DNA of 54,636 bases from Bacteroidales bacterium (GCA_004557315.1 SFEH01000001.1:1-54636); one strand, 5' to 3'. Shown: positions 14,657-24,300, counted from the first letter of the stretch. Program-made: numbers and translations. Notes: generated by a model from the sequence alone, not told the origin.

Positions 14657-17600
14657 TTATTTCTGTTTTTTTCTTCTGATCAAACGACGCTTTGCCTTCT
14701 TCCAGTCGGCATCAAGACCAAGCTTCTCGGCATGTGCACGACGCTCACTGCGGATCTTTGAACCCTGGAACATACAGTAGATAGAAGGAACAACCACAAG
14801 TGTCATGGCTGTAGAGACAACAAGACCACCGATGATGGCGATACCCATTGGCTGCCACATCTCCGAACCCTGACCTGTACCGATTGCCATTGGGAGCATA
14901 CCGAGGATAGTGGTCAAGGTCGTCATGAGCACAGGACGCAGACGGCTCTTACCCGACACTACGACTGCCTGGATGACACTGAGGCCACGTTCGCGCTGGA
15001 GGTGGATATAGTCGATGAGCACAATACCGTTCTTCACCACGATACCAATCAACATGATGGCACCGAGCATTGACATGATATTGAGATCGACACCTGTGAG
15101 CCAGAGTGCGAGCACGATACCTGTGAAGGTGAATGGGATAGACACAAGCATGATGATGGTAGGGTCGCTCCATGACTCAAACTGTGCTGCCATGACGATA
15201 TACACGATGATGAGGATGAGCAGACCGAGTGTTGCCATATCCTTGAACGAATCCTGCTGATCTTCGTATGAACCTGACACGATAATAGAAGCATCGCCCG
15301 AGAGAAGACCTTCGGCACGCATCTCTTCAATCTGTGCAAGACCGCCTTCTACGACGTCACTAAGACTCGCTTCATCGGCATTAACAACGCAGGTTACCGT
15401 ATTGACACGCTGACGATCCTTGCGTTCGATGGTAGGAAGTGTCTCTCGCTCTACCACACGACCGACGTCCTTGACACGAACTGTCGAACCATTAGAACCA
15501 TAGAGCAGGATGTTCTCAATAGTCTCGACATCCTCGCGCACTTCTGGAGTATAACGCACCACTACATCATATTCCTCACCATCCTCACGGAAGTAAGTAG
15601 CTGTAGTACCATTGAAACGGTTGCGGATATACTGACCTGCAGTAGTGAGGTTGAGACCATAGCGAGCAAGCTTCTCACGGTCGAAGTCGATGTTGACCTC
15701 TGGCTGATAGTCAGAACGTGAGATATTGATCTGGGATACACCCTTGACATTCATCATGCGTGACTTCAGGATCTGTGCGAGCGAGTCGGTTTGCATGAGG
15801 TCGTAACCATAGATCTCGAATGAGGCTGTGGTCTGTCCGCCCATACCCGACTGTCCACCTTCTGTTACCTGAACCTTGGCAATCTCAGGGTACATCTTGA
15901 GGTCCTCGCGCATCTGGTTACCTACGTCATACATTGTTACATCCATATTACGCTCGTCCACTTTCCACAACGCAATGTTAAAATTGATAACGTGATAGCC
16001 ATTGTTCTGCATCGAAGCGAAGGTATTGTCGGTATCAGCCTGACCTGTCGAATAGTTGCAGGCACGCAGCACCTTTGTTTCAGGTGTACCCCAGCGGCTC
16101 ATCCACTTGTTGGCAAGCTCTTCAGCAATCTCCTGAGCTCGCATCTGACGCGAACCTGTAGGCAACTCAAGTGTTACCGAGATACGTCCAGAGTCACTCT
16201 GTGGGAAGAAACCAGTACCGATCTGATTGAAGTACAGAGGGAGCAACGACACGACGAAGAAGACGAGGATTGCCACAACCATCGTGAAGCGATGGCGAAC
16301 AGCCCAGTTGATTCGCTTTGAATACCAAACATCGAGCTTGTCGAGCACGCCATTTACCATATAATGATTGTACCAGCGAGTGAACCAGTTCTCACGCTTC
16401 TTGAGTCGGAGCATCTGGCTACAGAGCATTGGTGTGAAGGTGAGTGCCGAAGTAGTAGATACAGTCATGATGATACACATCATCCAACCCAACTCCTTGA
16501 AGAGCACACCTGCCATACCAGGAACCATGGTCAATGGGAAGAACACACCTATCATGGTGAGTGTAGAAGCGATAACCGAGATCGCCACCTCGTTGGTACC
16601 ATGAATAGCAGCCTGCTTAGGGTCACTACCCTTCTCAATATGGTTTGTGACGTTCTCCAATACTACTATGGCATCATCGACGACGTTACCAATGGCGATA
16701 CTCAGACATGAGAGTGAGATCATGTTGAGCGAAGAGCCTGTAACCGCAAGGTAGATGAACGATGCGATGAGAGACAATGGGATGGTGATACAGATGATGA
16801 CCACCGCACGCCAGCGTCCAAGGAAAATCATACAAACCAGAGCCACGAAGAGCATTGCATAGATGATGGTCTCTTCGAGTGAGCCGATGGTAGCGTAGAT
16901 ATTCTCGGATGTATTAGCAATCACACCAAGAGTGACATCGGATGGCAGATTCTTCTGAATATCAGGAAGCATGGCAAGCACCTTCTCTGAGATTGCCACA
17001 GAGTTTGCACCCGACTGCTTCTGGACAATGATCATCGCACCAAGTTCGCCCGAATAACCCTTTGGATCGTCAGGGTTAGTGAAATAAGAATAAACCTCCT
17101 GAGCTCGTTCCTGAACTCCATCCTGCACACGAGCCACATCGCGGAGATGCACAATCTGGTTGCCACGGGTAGCGACTACGAGATCCTCAAGTTCCTTAGG
17201 ATCCTCAAACTCACCCTTGACACGGAGCGAATAGGCATTGTTACCAGAGTCGAATGAGCCACCAGGCACATTGCGGTTCTCCATTCCGATGATGTTCGAG
17301 ATGGTCTCGATAGGGATATTATAAGCCTCGAGCTTCTCTGGGTCACAATAGACATAGATAGTACGTTCAGGAGCACCAGATACAGATACTGTACCTACAC
17401 CTGCAATACGTGCAAGCGGATTTGCTACCTGGTCGTCGAGGATCTTATAGAGCGCGTCCTTGCTCTCTTTTGCCTGAGCCGAGAGGATAAGGATAGGCAC
17501 CATGTCGGCCGAGAACTTGAAGATGATAGGTGTGCCTGCTCCGTCAGGAAGCGACTGACTCACCATGTCGAGCTTATCGCGCACGTCGTTGGTAAGGGCG

Positions 17601-17905
17601 TCGATGTCGTAGCCATACTCAAACTGGAGCGTGATGATCGAATAGTTCTCTTTCGACTGTGAAGTGATATGCTTCAGATAGTTGACCGAGTTGAGTGTGT
17701 TCTCAAGTGGTCGGGTCACGTTGTTTTCGATATCTTCGGCACTTGCACCTGCATAGGTCTCCATCACCATGATGGTATTGCTCTCGATATCCGGCATGAG
17801 ATCAATAGGCAGCTTGGTGAGGGAATAGAGACCAAAGATTGCAACGGCCATGAAGACCAGCGTGGTCATAATCGGTCGTCTGACCGAACCTTCATATATT
17901 GTCAT
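14657..17905 (-). CDS. RND-family efflux pump, inner-membrane permease (AcrB-like)
   Basis: A 1082-residue RND transporter of usual length. The N-terminus (SVRRPIMTTLVFMAVAIFGL) is the first helix; the porter domain follows with VTRPLENTLNSVNYLKHITS. Helix 4 carries the proton-relay pair in IGNVVDDAIVVLENV. The second half repeats the layout, with IVKNGIVLIDYIHLQRERGL and RPVLMTTLTTILGMLPMAIG. It forms the pump of a tripartite system with the adaptor and TolC-like genes upstream. The order TolC, adaptor, RND, PG0541 matches the xepCAB-PG0541 arrangement of Porphyromonas gingivalis; drug range here is unknown. It begins 14 bases after the adaptor gene. Confidence 0.94.
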   Translation of the reverse strand: MTIYEGSVRRPIMTTLVFMAVAIFGLYSLTKLPIDLMPDIESNTIMVMETYAGASAEDIENNVTRPLENTLNSVNYLKHITSQSKENYSIITLQFEYGYDIDALTNDVRDKLDMVSQSLPDGAGTPIIFKFSADMVPILILSAQAKESKDALYKILDDQVANPLARIAGVGTVSVSGAPERTIYVYCDPEKLEAYNIPIETISNIIGMENRNVPGGSFDSGNNAYSLRVKGEFEDPKELEDLVVATRGNQIVHLRDVARVQDGVQERAQEVYSYFTNPDDPKGYSGELGAMIIVQKQSGANSVAISEKVLAMLPDIQKNLPSDVTLGVIANTSENIYATIGSLEETIIYAMLFVALVCMIFLGRWRAVVIICITIPLSLIASFIYLAVTGSSLNMISLSCLSIAIGNVVDDAIVVLENVTNHIEKGSDPKQAAIHGTNEVAISVIASTLTMIGVFFPLTMVPGMAGVLFKELGWMMCIIMTVSTTSALTFTPMLCSQMLRLKKRENWFTRWYNHYMVNGVLDKLDVWYSKRINWAVRHRFTMVVAILVFFVVSLLPLYFNQIGTGFFPQSDSGRISVTLELPTGSRQMRAQEIAEELANKWMSRWGTPETKVLRACNYSTGQADTDNTFASMQNNGYHVINFNIALWKVDERNMDVTMYDVGNQMREDLKMYPEIAKVQVTEGGQSGMGGQTTASFEIYGYDLMQTDSLAQILKSRMMNVKGVSQINISRSDYQPEVNIDFDREKLARYGLNLTTAGQYIRNRFNGTTATYFREDGEEYDVVVRYTPEVREDVETIENILLYGSNGSTVRVKDVGRVVERETLPTIERKDRQRVNTVTCVVNADEASLSDVVEGGLAQIEEMRAEGLLSGDASIIVSGSYEDQQDSFKDMATLGLLILIIVYIVMAAQFESWSDPTIIMLVSIPFTFTGIVLALWLTGVDLNIMSMLGAIMLIGIVVKNGIVLIDYIHLQRERGLSVIQAVVVSGKSRLRPVLMTTLTTILGMLPMAIGTGQGSEMWQPMGIAIIGGLVVSTAMTLVVVPSIYCMFQGSKIRSERRAHAEKLGLDADWKKAKRRLIRRKKQK

Positions 17906-17919
17906 TGGTTACTGTTTTT

Positions 17920-18945
17920 TTAATTAAGGATATTGACCTTCTTGCCTGCTGCGAGGAGTGTCTGTCCAAATACTACTACTGTCGAACCTGGCTCAACACC
18001 GCTGACCACCTCGTACTCTGCACCGATGCGGCGACCGAGCTCAACCTTGTTGAACGATACTCGGTTGTCGGCACCTACGACATAGACAAAGCGGTCGCCC
18101 GAACCATTCTGCTTCACGATAGCCTGATCTGGAACACACACATGGTAGGCATTGCCGAAGTCGAGTGTCACACGTGCGAACATACCTGGACGAACGCGTT
18201 GGTTGCCATTATCAATCTTCACCTCAACGGGGAAAGTACGTGTTGCAGCATCGAGTGTAGGATATACGATCGATACCTTGCCTGTGAATACCTCACCAGG
18301 ATAAGCATCGAGGGTAATATTCTCGATTGGCATGCCTACCTTTACCTCCTTGAAGTACTGCTCATTGACATTGATGATGAGCTTGACAGGCGAAATCTGC
18401 TGTACCACGAGAACAGGCTGGCCGCCATAGAGGTCGCCATTGTCATAATTACGTGCAGAAACGACACCATTGATAGGGCTGCGGAGAGTAGTATTCTCAA
18501 CCATGTTGTTGTAGTTGCTCTCAAGCACTTCGAGCTGGGTCTTCATCTGATCCCACTGCGACTTGCTGCAACCACCCACCTTGTAGAGCTCGTCGATACG
18601 CTGGAACTCCAGACGGTTGTTGTCGAGCTGGAGCTTGACCTGATTGAGGTTGGTGTTGTCCATGATTACGAGGGCCTGACCTGCTGTAACCTGCTGGCCT
18701 ACCTCAACCTTGATTTCACGGATACGCACAGGAGCCTGAGGAGCAATGGAATTGACCTTGTTTGCCTCAACATTGGCTGTAAACTCAACAAGCTGTGCCA
18801 CATCACGTGCCTCAACCTTCTTCACCTTTACATTCACTGCCTCGTCTGTCTCTGCAGTACGGAATGTAGTAGCAGTCTCCTTGTTGTTCACGCAAGAAGT
18901 GAACACAGTAGCAAGGACTGCAAATGCCATAAATACTTTTTTCAT
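17920..18945 (-). CDS. RND efflux periplasmic adaptor subunit (MFP/HlyD type)
   Basis: A 341-residue membrane-fusion protein. It begins with a lipoprotein-type signal (MKKVFMAFAVLATVFTSC), so it is probably anchored through Cys18. The lipoyl halves are APVRIREIKVEVGQQVTAGQALVIMD and LRSPINGVVSARNYDNGDLYGG, separated by a short coiled-coil hairpin (about residues 95-150). The C-terminal beta-barrel and membrane-proximal regions include RVRPGMFARVTLDFG. It links the RND pump to the TolC-like channel. Gaps to neighbours are 32 and 14 bases. Confidence 0.92.
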   Translation of the reverse strand: MKKVFMAFAVLATVFTSCVNNKETATTFRTAETDEAVNVKVKKVEARDVAQLVEFTANVEANKVNSIAPQAPVRIREIKVEVGQQVTAGQALVIMDNTNLNQVKLQLDNNRLEFQRIDELYKVGGCSKSQWDQMKTQLEVLESNYNNMVENTTLRSPINGVVSARNYDNGDLYGGQPVLVVQQISPVKLIINVNEQYFKEVKVGMPIENITLDAYPGEVFTGKVSIVYPTLDAATRTFPVEVKIDNGNQRVRPGMFARVTLDFGNAYHVCVPDQAIVKQNGSGDRFVYVVGADNRVSFNKVELGRRIGAEYEVVSGVEPGSTVVVFGQTLLAAGKKVNILN

Positions 18946-18977
18946 ATTGTCGATAATAATTTTATTGCTTCAATAAA

Positions 18978-20330
18978 TTACTTTCCTGTCACTACCTTGC
19001 CGAGTGTCTCTTCAAGAGCAGCACGGTTGGTGAGGAAGTCGTAGATTGACTGTACGTACTGCAGACGTGCGTTTAGCAGCTGAGTCTCGCTACTGTTGAG
19101 TTCGAGCATTGTGCCTGAACCTACGTCGTAGCGCTTCTTGCTGATGTTGTATGCCTTCTCGGCACTATAGACGTTCTCCTTGTTGCTCACTACCTGCTCG
19201 GCTGCTGTCTCGATGCTGTTGAGACTGCTGCTGATCGAGAGTTCGAGCTGGCGCTTGACATGTTCGCGCTGGACATCAAGGTTCTCGAGCTGAAGCTTGT
19301 TCTGACGGGTCTTCATCATCTTTGCACCACCATCCCAGATGTTCCATGAGAATGCCAATGCCAAAGAAGTGCTTCCGTAGTAATCGGCCTTGAATGGATT
19401 GAACTTATCAGGCATTGAAGAATAACCTGCCTGCAACTGGAGTGCAAGCGTTGGAATATATCCGAGCTTATTGAGCTTTTCTGACAGTTCGAGCTGACGA
19501 CGCTGTATGTCAAGCTGCTTGAGAGTAGAGTTGTTGTCGAGTGAAGTGTCTTCCTTGAGCAGCATGAGTTCGCTGAAGAGGTCGGTCTCGTAGTCCGAGA
19601 GCTTTCCTTCAAACTTGATCGGCTCCTCAACATCGACACCCATGAGCACCTTGAGCTGCATCTCTGCGAGCTTGAGCCCGTTGGCAACCTGAAGAAGCTG
19701 TGGCTTGATGCTGGCAAGCTGCACGTCGGCTGTGAGCTTGTCATATTCAGAAACAAGTCCCTGCTCAAACATCTTGGCTGTGTTTTGTGCCGATTCCTCA
19801 GCTACGTTATAGCTTGCAAGAATCGCATCATAACTGTCGCGAGTGAGAAGTACCGAGTAAAAAGCCTTCTTTACACCTGAGATTGTAGATACCTTGCTCG
19901 AACGAGCCTGTTCGATTGCAAGCTGCACCTGTTCCTCACAGAGCTCAACCGATTTCCATAGTTGTGGAGCAACAAGCGGAAGAGCTACCGTTCCAGTAAG
20001 CTGGTAGTTGTAAGGACGACCCATCTTGGCCTTGATAACCTGATCTCCCATCGCCATCACCATTGTGGCAACCTTAATATTCTTAACACCTGAAGCCGAT
20101 GCTGAAAGAGTTGGGAAAAGACCTGTGATGGTCTCCTTCTTGGCGTACTTTTGAATCTCGATGGTCTTGTCAGCAACCTTGATATCAGGGTTGTCGCAGA
20201 GAGCAACCTCAAGTACCTTGTCGAGATTCATGCTCACAGAATCATTCTGTGCTTTTGCTTGCTGCGGCATCAACAAGCCGAGGGCGAACAATCCCATAAC
20301 AAAAGGGATTTTTTTACTGATACTTTTCAT
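18978..20330 (-). CDS. TolC-family outer-membrane efflux protein
   Basis: A 450-residue TolC-family protein. Residues 1-27 are a signal peptide (ending QQAKAQN). Two long helical regions with heptad patterning (about 150-235 and 370-440) surround strand segments, as in the TolC trimer; typical phrases are SLNSIETAAEQVVSNKENVYSAEKAY and YDVGSGTMLELNSSETQLLNARLQYV. It is the first gene of the efflux operon. A LytS-type sensor kinase gene is divergently placed 191 bases away, and the shared upstream region holds a palindrome that could be an operator. Confidence 0.93.
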   Translation of the reverse strand: MKSISKKIPFVMGLFALGLLMPQQAKAQNDSVSMNLDKVLEVALCDNPDIKVADKTIEIQKYAKKETITGLFPTLSASASGVKNIKVATMVMAMGDQVIKAKMGRPYNYQLTGTVALPLVAPQLWKSVELCEEQVQLAIEQARSSKVSTISGVKKAFYSVLLTRDSYDAILASYNVAEESAQNTAKMFEQGLVSEYDKLTADVQLASIKPQLLQVANGLKLAEMQLKVLMGVDVEEPIKFEGKLSDYETDLFSELMLLKEDTSLDNNSTLKQLDIQRRQLELSEKLNKLGYIPTLALQLQAGYSSMPDKFNPFKADYYGSTSLALAFSWNIWDGGAKMMKTRQNKLQLENLDVQREHVKRQLELSISSSLNSIETAAEQVVSNKENVYSAEKAYNISKKRYDVGSGTMLELNSSETQLLNARLQYVQSIYDFLTNRAALEETLGKVVTGK

Positions 20331-20362
20331 TATTCTTCTATTTTTTAGATTTTTCTCACCTG

Positions 20363-20378
20363 AATTCGAACGCGAATT
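20363..20378. promoter_or_regulatory. Palindrome upstream of the efflux operon, possible operator
   Basis: AATTCG-AACG-CGAATT at 20363-20378 is a 6-bp inverted repeat around a 4-base spacer, 33 bases upstream of the TolC-family start codon and within the likely 5' leader or promoter. No regulator can be assigned. Confidence 0.4.
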
Positions 20379-20509
20379 TACTAAAAATATAATATATATA
20401 AAAATTCATATCAACGAATATAGCTATATTTTCAACCAAAACACCACATTATTCAACCATTTAAGATTTTTTAGCACCGATTACAACATTAACTTTACAA
20501 AAAAGGAAG

Positions 20510-20517
20510 TATCTTTG
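20510..20517 (+). promoter_or_regulatory. -7 promoter box for the LytS-type kinase gene
   Basis: TATCTTTG at 20510-20517 ends only 4 bases before the ATG at 20522, so transcription would start at or very near the start codon. Confidence 0.65.
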
Positions 20518-20521
20518 CAAC

Positions 20522-21592
20522 ATGAAAAAACGTAAGGAATTTCTTCAGCACATCTATCGCAACCGCAGAACATACACCTGGATAGTGATCTTCCTGATCT
20601 TTCTGGTTGCTACGTCACGACGCATGCCGCTCTTGGCGAGTCTGCTCATGTCCACCATCTCCATCTCCCCGATGCTGGCTATGACCGAACTGCTGCGACG
20701 TGTGCTCATCCCGCGTTTCCTTCAGAAATCACGTCTATGGTACTATCTCTATAGCTTCATCACCATCTTGTTGCTATCGACAGTCGTGGTGTCAATCGAC
20801 ACACGCATCTATGGATATCTGTTCAACCACAACTTGGTGAACCTGCCTGAAGAAACAGTGATACGATTGGCCATGATAGAAGAAAGAGTGGGCAAGGATA
20901 TCCTATACACCAAATATATTATTCTTCTTTGCATCACTTTCGCCGTCGTCACCATCTCCCACATGCTTGATGAAACTAAGCGACTCGAACAGGAAACAAA
21001 AGTGCAGAGCATGATGCAGGAACTGAAATATCTTAGGGCGCAAATCAATCCTCACTTCCTCTTCAATGCGCTCAACTGCATCTATTCGCTGACCCTGACA
21101 AAAGACGAGAAGGCTCCAGATAGTGTCATGAAACTGTCAGAGATGCTCCGATTCGTGATCGATGACTGCCGTGCCGACAGGGTGCCAATAGCTAAGGAAG
21201 TGGCTTATATCCGCAATTATATCGACTTCCAGAAGATAAGGATGGAAAATGTGCCAAACCTGACTTTCGATTGTAAAATTCAGAACAACAGCATGGAGAT
21301 CCCTCCTATGGTATTCCAGCCTATGGTCGAAAACTGCTTCAAGCATAGCCGTATCATCGACGACCATAACGCCTTCATCCGTATCTCTCTGCTGCAGGAA
21401 GACAAACGCGTGGTGTTCGAGACCGAGAACTCAAAGCACCTTAACCAATATCAGCAGGAGGACGACGAACGCACAGGCATCGGAATCAACAATGTGCGCC
21501 AGCGACTCAACCTGATCTTCGGTGACGACTACTCTTTCGAGATCTCTGAAACCGAATGTGTGTATAAGACAAAGCTTATTATAAATGTTTAA
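20522..21592 (+). CDS. LytS-type sensor histidine kinase (His_kinase family)
   Basis: A 356-residue membrane kinase. Four hydrophobic segments occupy about 18-145. The phospho-acceptor region is LRAQINPHFLFNALNCIYSL with the conserved His at 178, and the ATP-binding domain follows (PMVFQPMVENCFKHS as the N-box and GIGINNVRQRLNLIFG as the G-box). This is the LytS/YehU class, which pairs with LytTR response regulators; the next gene is one, 45 bases on. There is no extracellular sensory domain beyond a loop of about 40 residues between helices 3 and 4, so the signal may be sensed in the membrane. The first ATG is needed to keep helix 1 intact although it leaves almost no leader. Confidence 0.9.
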   Translation: MKKRKEFLQHIYRNRRTYTWIVIFLIFLVATSRRMPLLASLLMSTISISPMLAMTELLRRVLIPRFLQKSRLWYYLYSFITILLLSTVVVSIDTRIYGYLFNHNLVNLPEETVIRLAMIEERVGKDILYTKYIILLCITFAVVTISHMLDETKRLEQETKVQSMMQELKYLRAQINPHFLFNALNCIYSLTLTKDEKAPDSVMKLSEMLRFVIDDCRADRVPIAKEVAYIRNYIDFQKIRMENVPNLTFDCKIQNNSMEIPPMVFQPMVENCFKHSRIIDDHNAFIRISLLQEDKRVVFETENSKHLNQYQQEDDERTGIGINNVRQRLNLIFGDDYSFEISETECVYKTKLIINV

Positions 21593-21637
21593 TTTTTATC
21601 ATGGAGTTAATGGAAGATAACTCCCTTTAAGAAAATT

Positions 21638-22333
21638 ATGAAATACAACGTACTGATTGTAGATGATGAATTCTTGGCTCGCAAACTGCTGCTGAGCTAT
21701 CTGGAGAAAATGGAAGACATGAATGTGGTAGGTACTGCCGCCAATGCCTTCGAAGCCTTTAACCTGGTCAAGGACAACAAGGTCGATATCCTGTTGCTCG
21801 ATATCCACATGCCCGACCTCAACGGCCTGGACTTTGCCAAGACCTGCGTCTCTGTCCCTGCCATCATCTTCACCACCGCCTATAGCGAATATGCCCTGGA
21901 GAGCTTCGAGGCCGATGCCGTCGATTATCTGCTCAAGCCTATTGCCTTCGAACGATTCCAGAAGGCTATCGACAAGGCAAAGGCAAAAATCAACGGACTG
22001 CAGTCGGTCAGCAACAGCGAAGACTTCATCATGGTAAAGGCCGACTATAAGCTCTATAAAATATATTACGCCGACCTGCTCTATATAGAGGGTCAGCGTG
22101 AATATGTCTCTTTCTATACGACAACCAAGCGTATCACGGCACTCTATTCGCTCAAGAACCTTGAGGAACAGCTGCCGTCAGATCTCTTCGCGCGCGTACA
22201 TAAGAGTTATATAGTGTCGATCGACCACATCTCTGAAGTCGGTTCGATGTCAGTAACTGTGGCAGGTGTCAGCATCCCTGTCGGCGGAAGCTATCGCGAC
22301 AACTTTCTCCGCAAGCTCGGTCATACTACCTAA
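21638..22333 (+). CDS. LytTR-family DNA-binding response regulator
   Basis: A 231-residue response regulator. The receiver domain covers residues 1-120 with the acidic pocket VDDE, the phosphorylation site Asp55 (LLLDIHMP) and Lys in DYLLKPIAFERF. A LytTR DNA-binding domain follows at about 128-231 (IMVKADYKLYKIYYADLLYIEGQ, then FARVHKSYIVSIDHI). It pairs with the kinase just upstream. Targets are unknown; the divergent efflux operon is the obvious candidate. Its final 84 bases overlap the converging HAD-phosphatase gene, an unusually long antisense overlap. Confidence 0.93.
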   Translation: MKYNVLIVDDEFLARKLLLSYLEKMEDMNVVGTAANAFEAFNLVKDNKVDILLLDIHMPDLNGLDFAKTCVSVPAIIFTTAYSEYALESFEADAVDYLLKPIAFERFQKAIDKAKAKINGLQSVSNSEDFIMVKADYKLYKIYYADLLYIEGQREYVSFYTTTKRITALYSLKNLEEQLPSDLFARVHKSYIVSIDHISEVGSMSVTVAGVSIPVGGSYRDNFLRKLGHTT

Positions 22334-22960
22334 GACAATGTCGGCACCAGCATCTTTCAGTACCTGAGGGTCGAGCGGTCCGGTATTGACCGCCACTGTA
22401 TAGATACCTGCTGCCTTGGCTGCCTTGATGCCCAATGGGGCATTCTCAACCACAATAGCCTCTTCCGGTCTTATGTTTCCTGCCTTTTCAAGGCCCTTGA
22501 GATATGGATACGGATGAGGCTTGCCTTTTCCTATAGGGCAGTCGTTGCCTGTCACCATGTGCGCCTCGTCGAAAACTCCAGGATAGGCATGGTCGAGACG
22601 GCCGATAAGACTTGCCTGACCTGAACCCGTCACAAGCACTCGCGCCATTTCCATCTCTCCTACCTTGCGCAACACTTCTGCCGCGCCCTCCATAGGCAAA
22701 GCCTCACCAAGCGAAGCGAAGACCTCCGACTTCTCCTTGTAAATCTGTCGCCACTCGTCGTCGGTGGCATGACGGCCTTTCTGCTCAACAAAGAAAGCGT
22801 CGATGGTCTGTCCGCCCGTACTGCCTTCGTAAAGGTAGAATACAGAACGGTCACAGGTGAAACCGTAGCGTTCACCCATGACCTTGTACCATGCTTCGGC
22901 GTGATGCTTCATGCTGTCAAACAACACGCCGTCCATGTCAAATAGAAAAGCTTTGGTCAT
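22250..22960 (-). CDS. HAD-family phosphatase/beta-phosphoglucomutase-like hydrolase
   Basis: A 236-residue haloacid-dehalogenase-type enzyme. Motif I is FLFDMDGVLFDSM (nucleophile Asp and acid-base Asp two residues later), motif II is VLVTGSG, motif III the Lys of GKGKPHPYPYL, and motif IV VVENAPLGIKAA, in which Glu-Asn replaces the more usual Glu-Asp. The helical cap lies between residues 15 and 85, as in beta-phosphoglucomutase-like proteins. The substrate is probably a sugar phosphate, which fits its position directly after pgi (its start codon and the pgi stop share one base). The last 28 codons overlap the converging LytTR gene. Confidence 0.87.
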   Translation of the reverse strand: MTKAFLFDMDGVLFDSMKHHAEAWYKVMGERYGFTCDRSVFYLYEGSTGGQTIDAFFVEQKGRHATDDEWRQIYKEKSEVFASLGEALPMEGAAEVLRKVGEMEMARVLVTGSGQASLIGRLDHAYPGVFDEAHMVTGNDCPIGKGKPHPYPYLKGLEKAGNIRPEEAIVVENAPLGIKAAKAAGIYTVAVNTGPLDPQVLKDAGADIVLGSMTELAEKVVAIASADRDADTCHSY

Positions 22961-24291
22961 TATTCAGCAAGACGAGCCTTGATAGCCTTGGTTGCCTCTT
23001 CGTAACCTGGCTTCTCAAGAAGAGCAAACATATTCTTCTTATAAGCCTCTACACCTGGCTGGTTGAATGGGTTGACGCCAAGGATGTAGCCAGAGATACC
23101 GCAAGCACGCTCGAAGAAGTAGATGAGCTGACCGAGGTTGTACTCATCGAGCACAGGGATAGTAATCTTGATGTTAGGCACTCCACCATCGACATGTGCG
23201 AGCTGTGTACCGAGCTCTGCCATCTTGTTCACTTCATCGACACGCTTGCCAGCGAGGAAGTTAAGTCCGTCGAGGTTCTCCTCATCGAATGGGAAGAGCA
23301 CTGTCTTGTTGGCCTTCTCTACAGAAACTACTGTCTCGAAGATCGTACGCTCACCCTCCTGGATCCACTGACCCATTGAGTGAAGGTCGGTAGTGAAATC
23401 GACAGAAGCAGGATAGATACCCTTGTGATCCTTACCCTCTGACTCACCGAAGAGCTGCTTCCACCACTCCATCATATAGTGGAGTTTTGGCTGGTAGTTG
23501 ACGAGAATCTCAGTCTTCTTGCCATACTGATAGAGTGCGTTGCGCACTGCTGCATACTGTGCTGCTGGGTTCTGCTCATAAGGAACGTCAACGCCTGTAG
23601 CCTTCTCCATGTCCTGTGCACCCTTCACGAGAGCCTTGATGTCGTGACCAGCGCAAGCGATAGCGAGGAGACCTACTGGAGTGAGAACCGAGAAACGACC
23701 ACCTACATTGTCAGGGATGACGAATGTCTTGTAGCCTTCCTTTGTAGCGAGCTTGCGAGCTGCGCCCCTCTCCTTGTCTGTTACTGCCACGATGAGGTCC
23801 TTGGCAGCCTCCTTGCCTACCTGTGCCTCGAGCTTTGTCTTCAAAAGACGGAATGCAAGAGCTGTCTCGGTAGTCGTACCAGACTTTGAGATATTGATGA
23901 TGGCGAATGTCTTGCCATCAAGGAGCTCCATGAGGTCAGCGAGATAGTCCTCACCGATATTGTTGCCAGCATATACTACGCGTGGGTTGTTGCCATTGAG
24001 ACCGAAAGTGTGGTCGAGAGCCTCGTTCACGGCACGTGGGCCAAGATAAGAACCACCGATACCAGCAACCACGATGATCTCTGCCTTTGAACGGAGAAGA
24101 TCAGCAGTAGCCTGTACTTCATCGAGGAACTCGTCAGTGATGCTTGATGGGAGGTGAACCCAACCAAGGAAATCGTTACCTGCACCCTTGCCGCTCTCAA
24201 GGAGCTCGTTGCAAGGAGCTGTCTGTGCTGCTACAGCTGCAAGGCTGCCAGCAGGAACAAAGCATTGTGCTTTTTCAATACAAAGTTTCAT
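22960..24291 (-). CDS. pgi: Glucose-6-phosphate isomerase
   Basis: A 443-residue enzyme of the short bacterial type that interconverts glucose 6-phosphate and fructose 6-phosphate in glycolysis. Signatures include VVAGIGGSYLGPRAVNEAL, the phosphate-binding INISKSGTTTETALAFRLL, then DNVGGRFSVLTPVGLL, and the C-terminal ERACGISGYILGVNPFNQPGVEAYK containing the catalytic Lys region. It lies in the order lysS, gpsA, pgi, HAD phosphatase on one strand; the stop codon touches the HAD start. The 114-base gap before it holds octamer repeats. Confidence 0.95.
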   Translation of the reverse strand: MKLCIEKAQCFVPAGSLAAVAAQTAPCNELLESGKGAGNDFLGWVHLPSSITDEFLDEVQATADLLRSKAEIIVVAGIGGSYLGPRAVNEALDHTFGLNGNNPRVVYAGNNIGEDYLADLMELLDGKTFAIINISKSGTTTETALAFRLLKTKLEAQVGKEAAKDLIVAVTDKERGAARKLATKEGYKTFVIPDNVGGRFSVLTPVGLLAIACAGHDIKALVKGAQDMEKATGVDVPYEQNPAAQYAAVRNALYQYGKKTEILVNYQPKLHYMMEWWKQLFGESEGKDHKGIYPASVDFTTDLHSMGQWIQEGERTIFETVVSVEKANKTVLFPFDEENLDGLNFLAGKRVDEVNKMAELGTQLAHVDGGVPNIKITIPVLDEYNLGQLIYFFERACGISGYILGVNPFNQPGVEAYKKNMFALLEKPGYEEATKAIKARLAE

Positions 24292-24300
24292 ATTTTTAGA

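Noticed and set aside
17899..19044. A long open frame (381 codons) antisense to the efflux adaptor gene
   Set aside because: It is the reverse of a clear adaptor gene on the minus strand. Its translation is rich in Leu, His, Asp and Val without domain patterns, as expected for antisense of biased codons.
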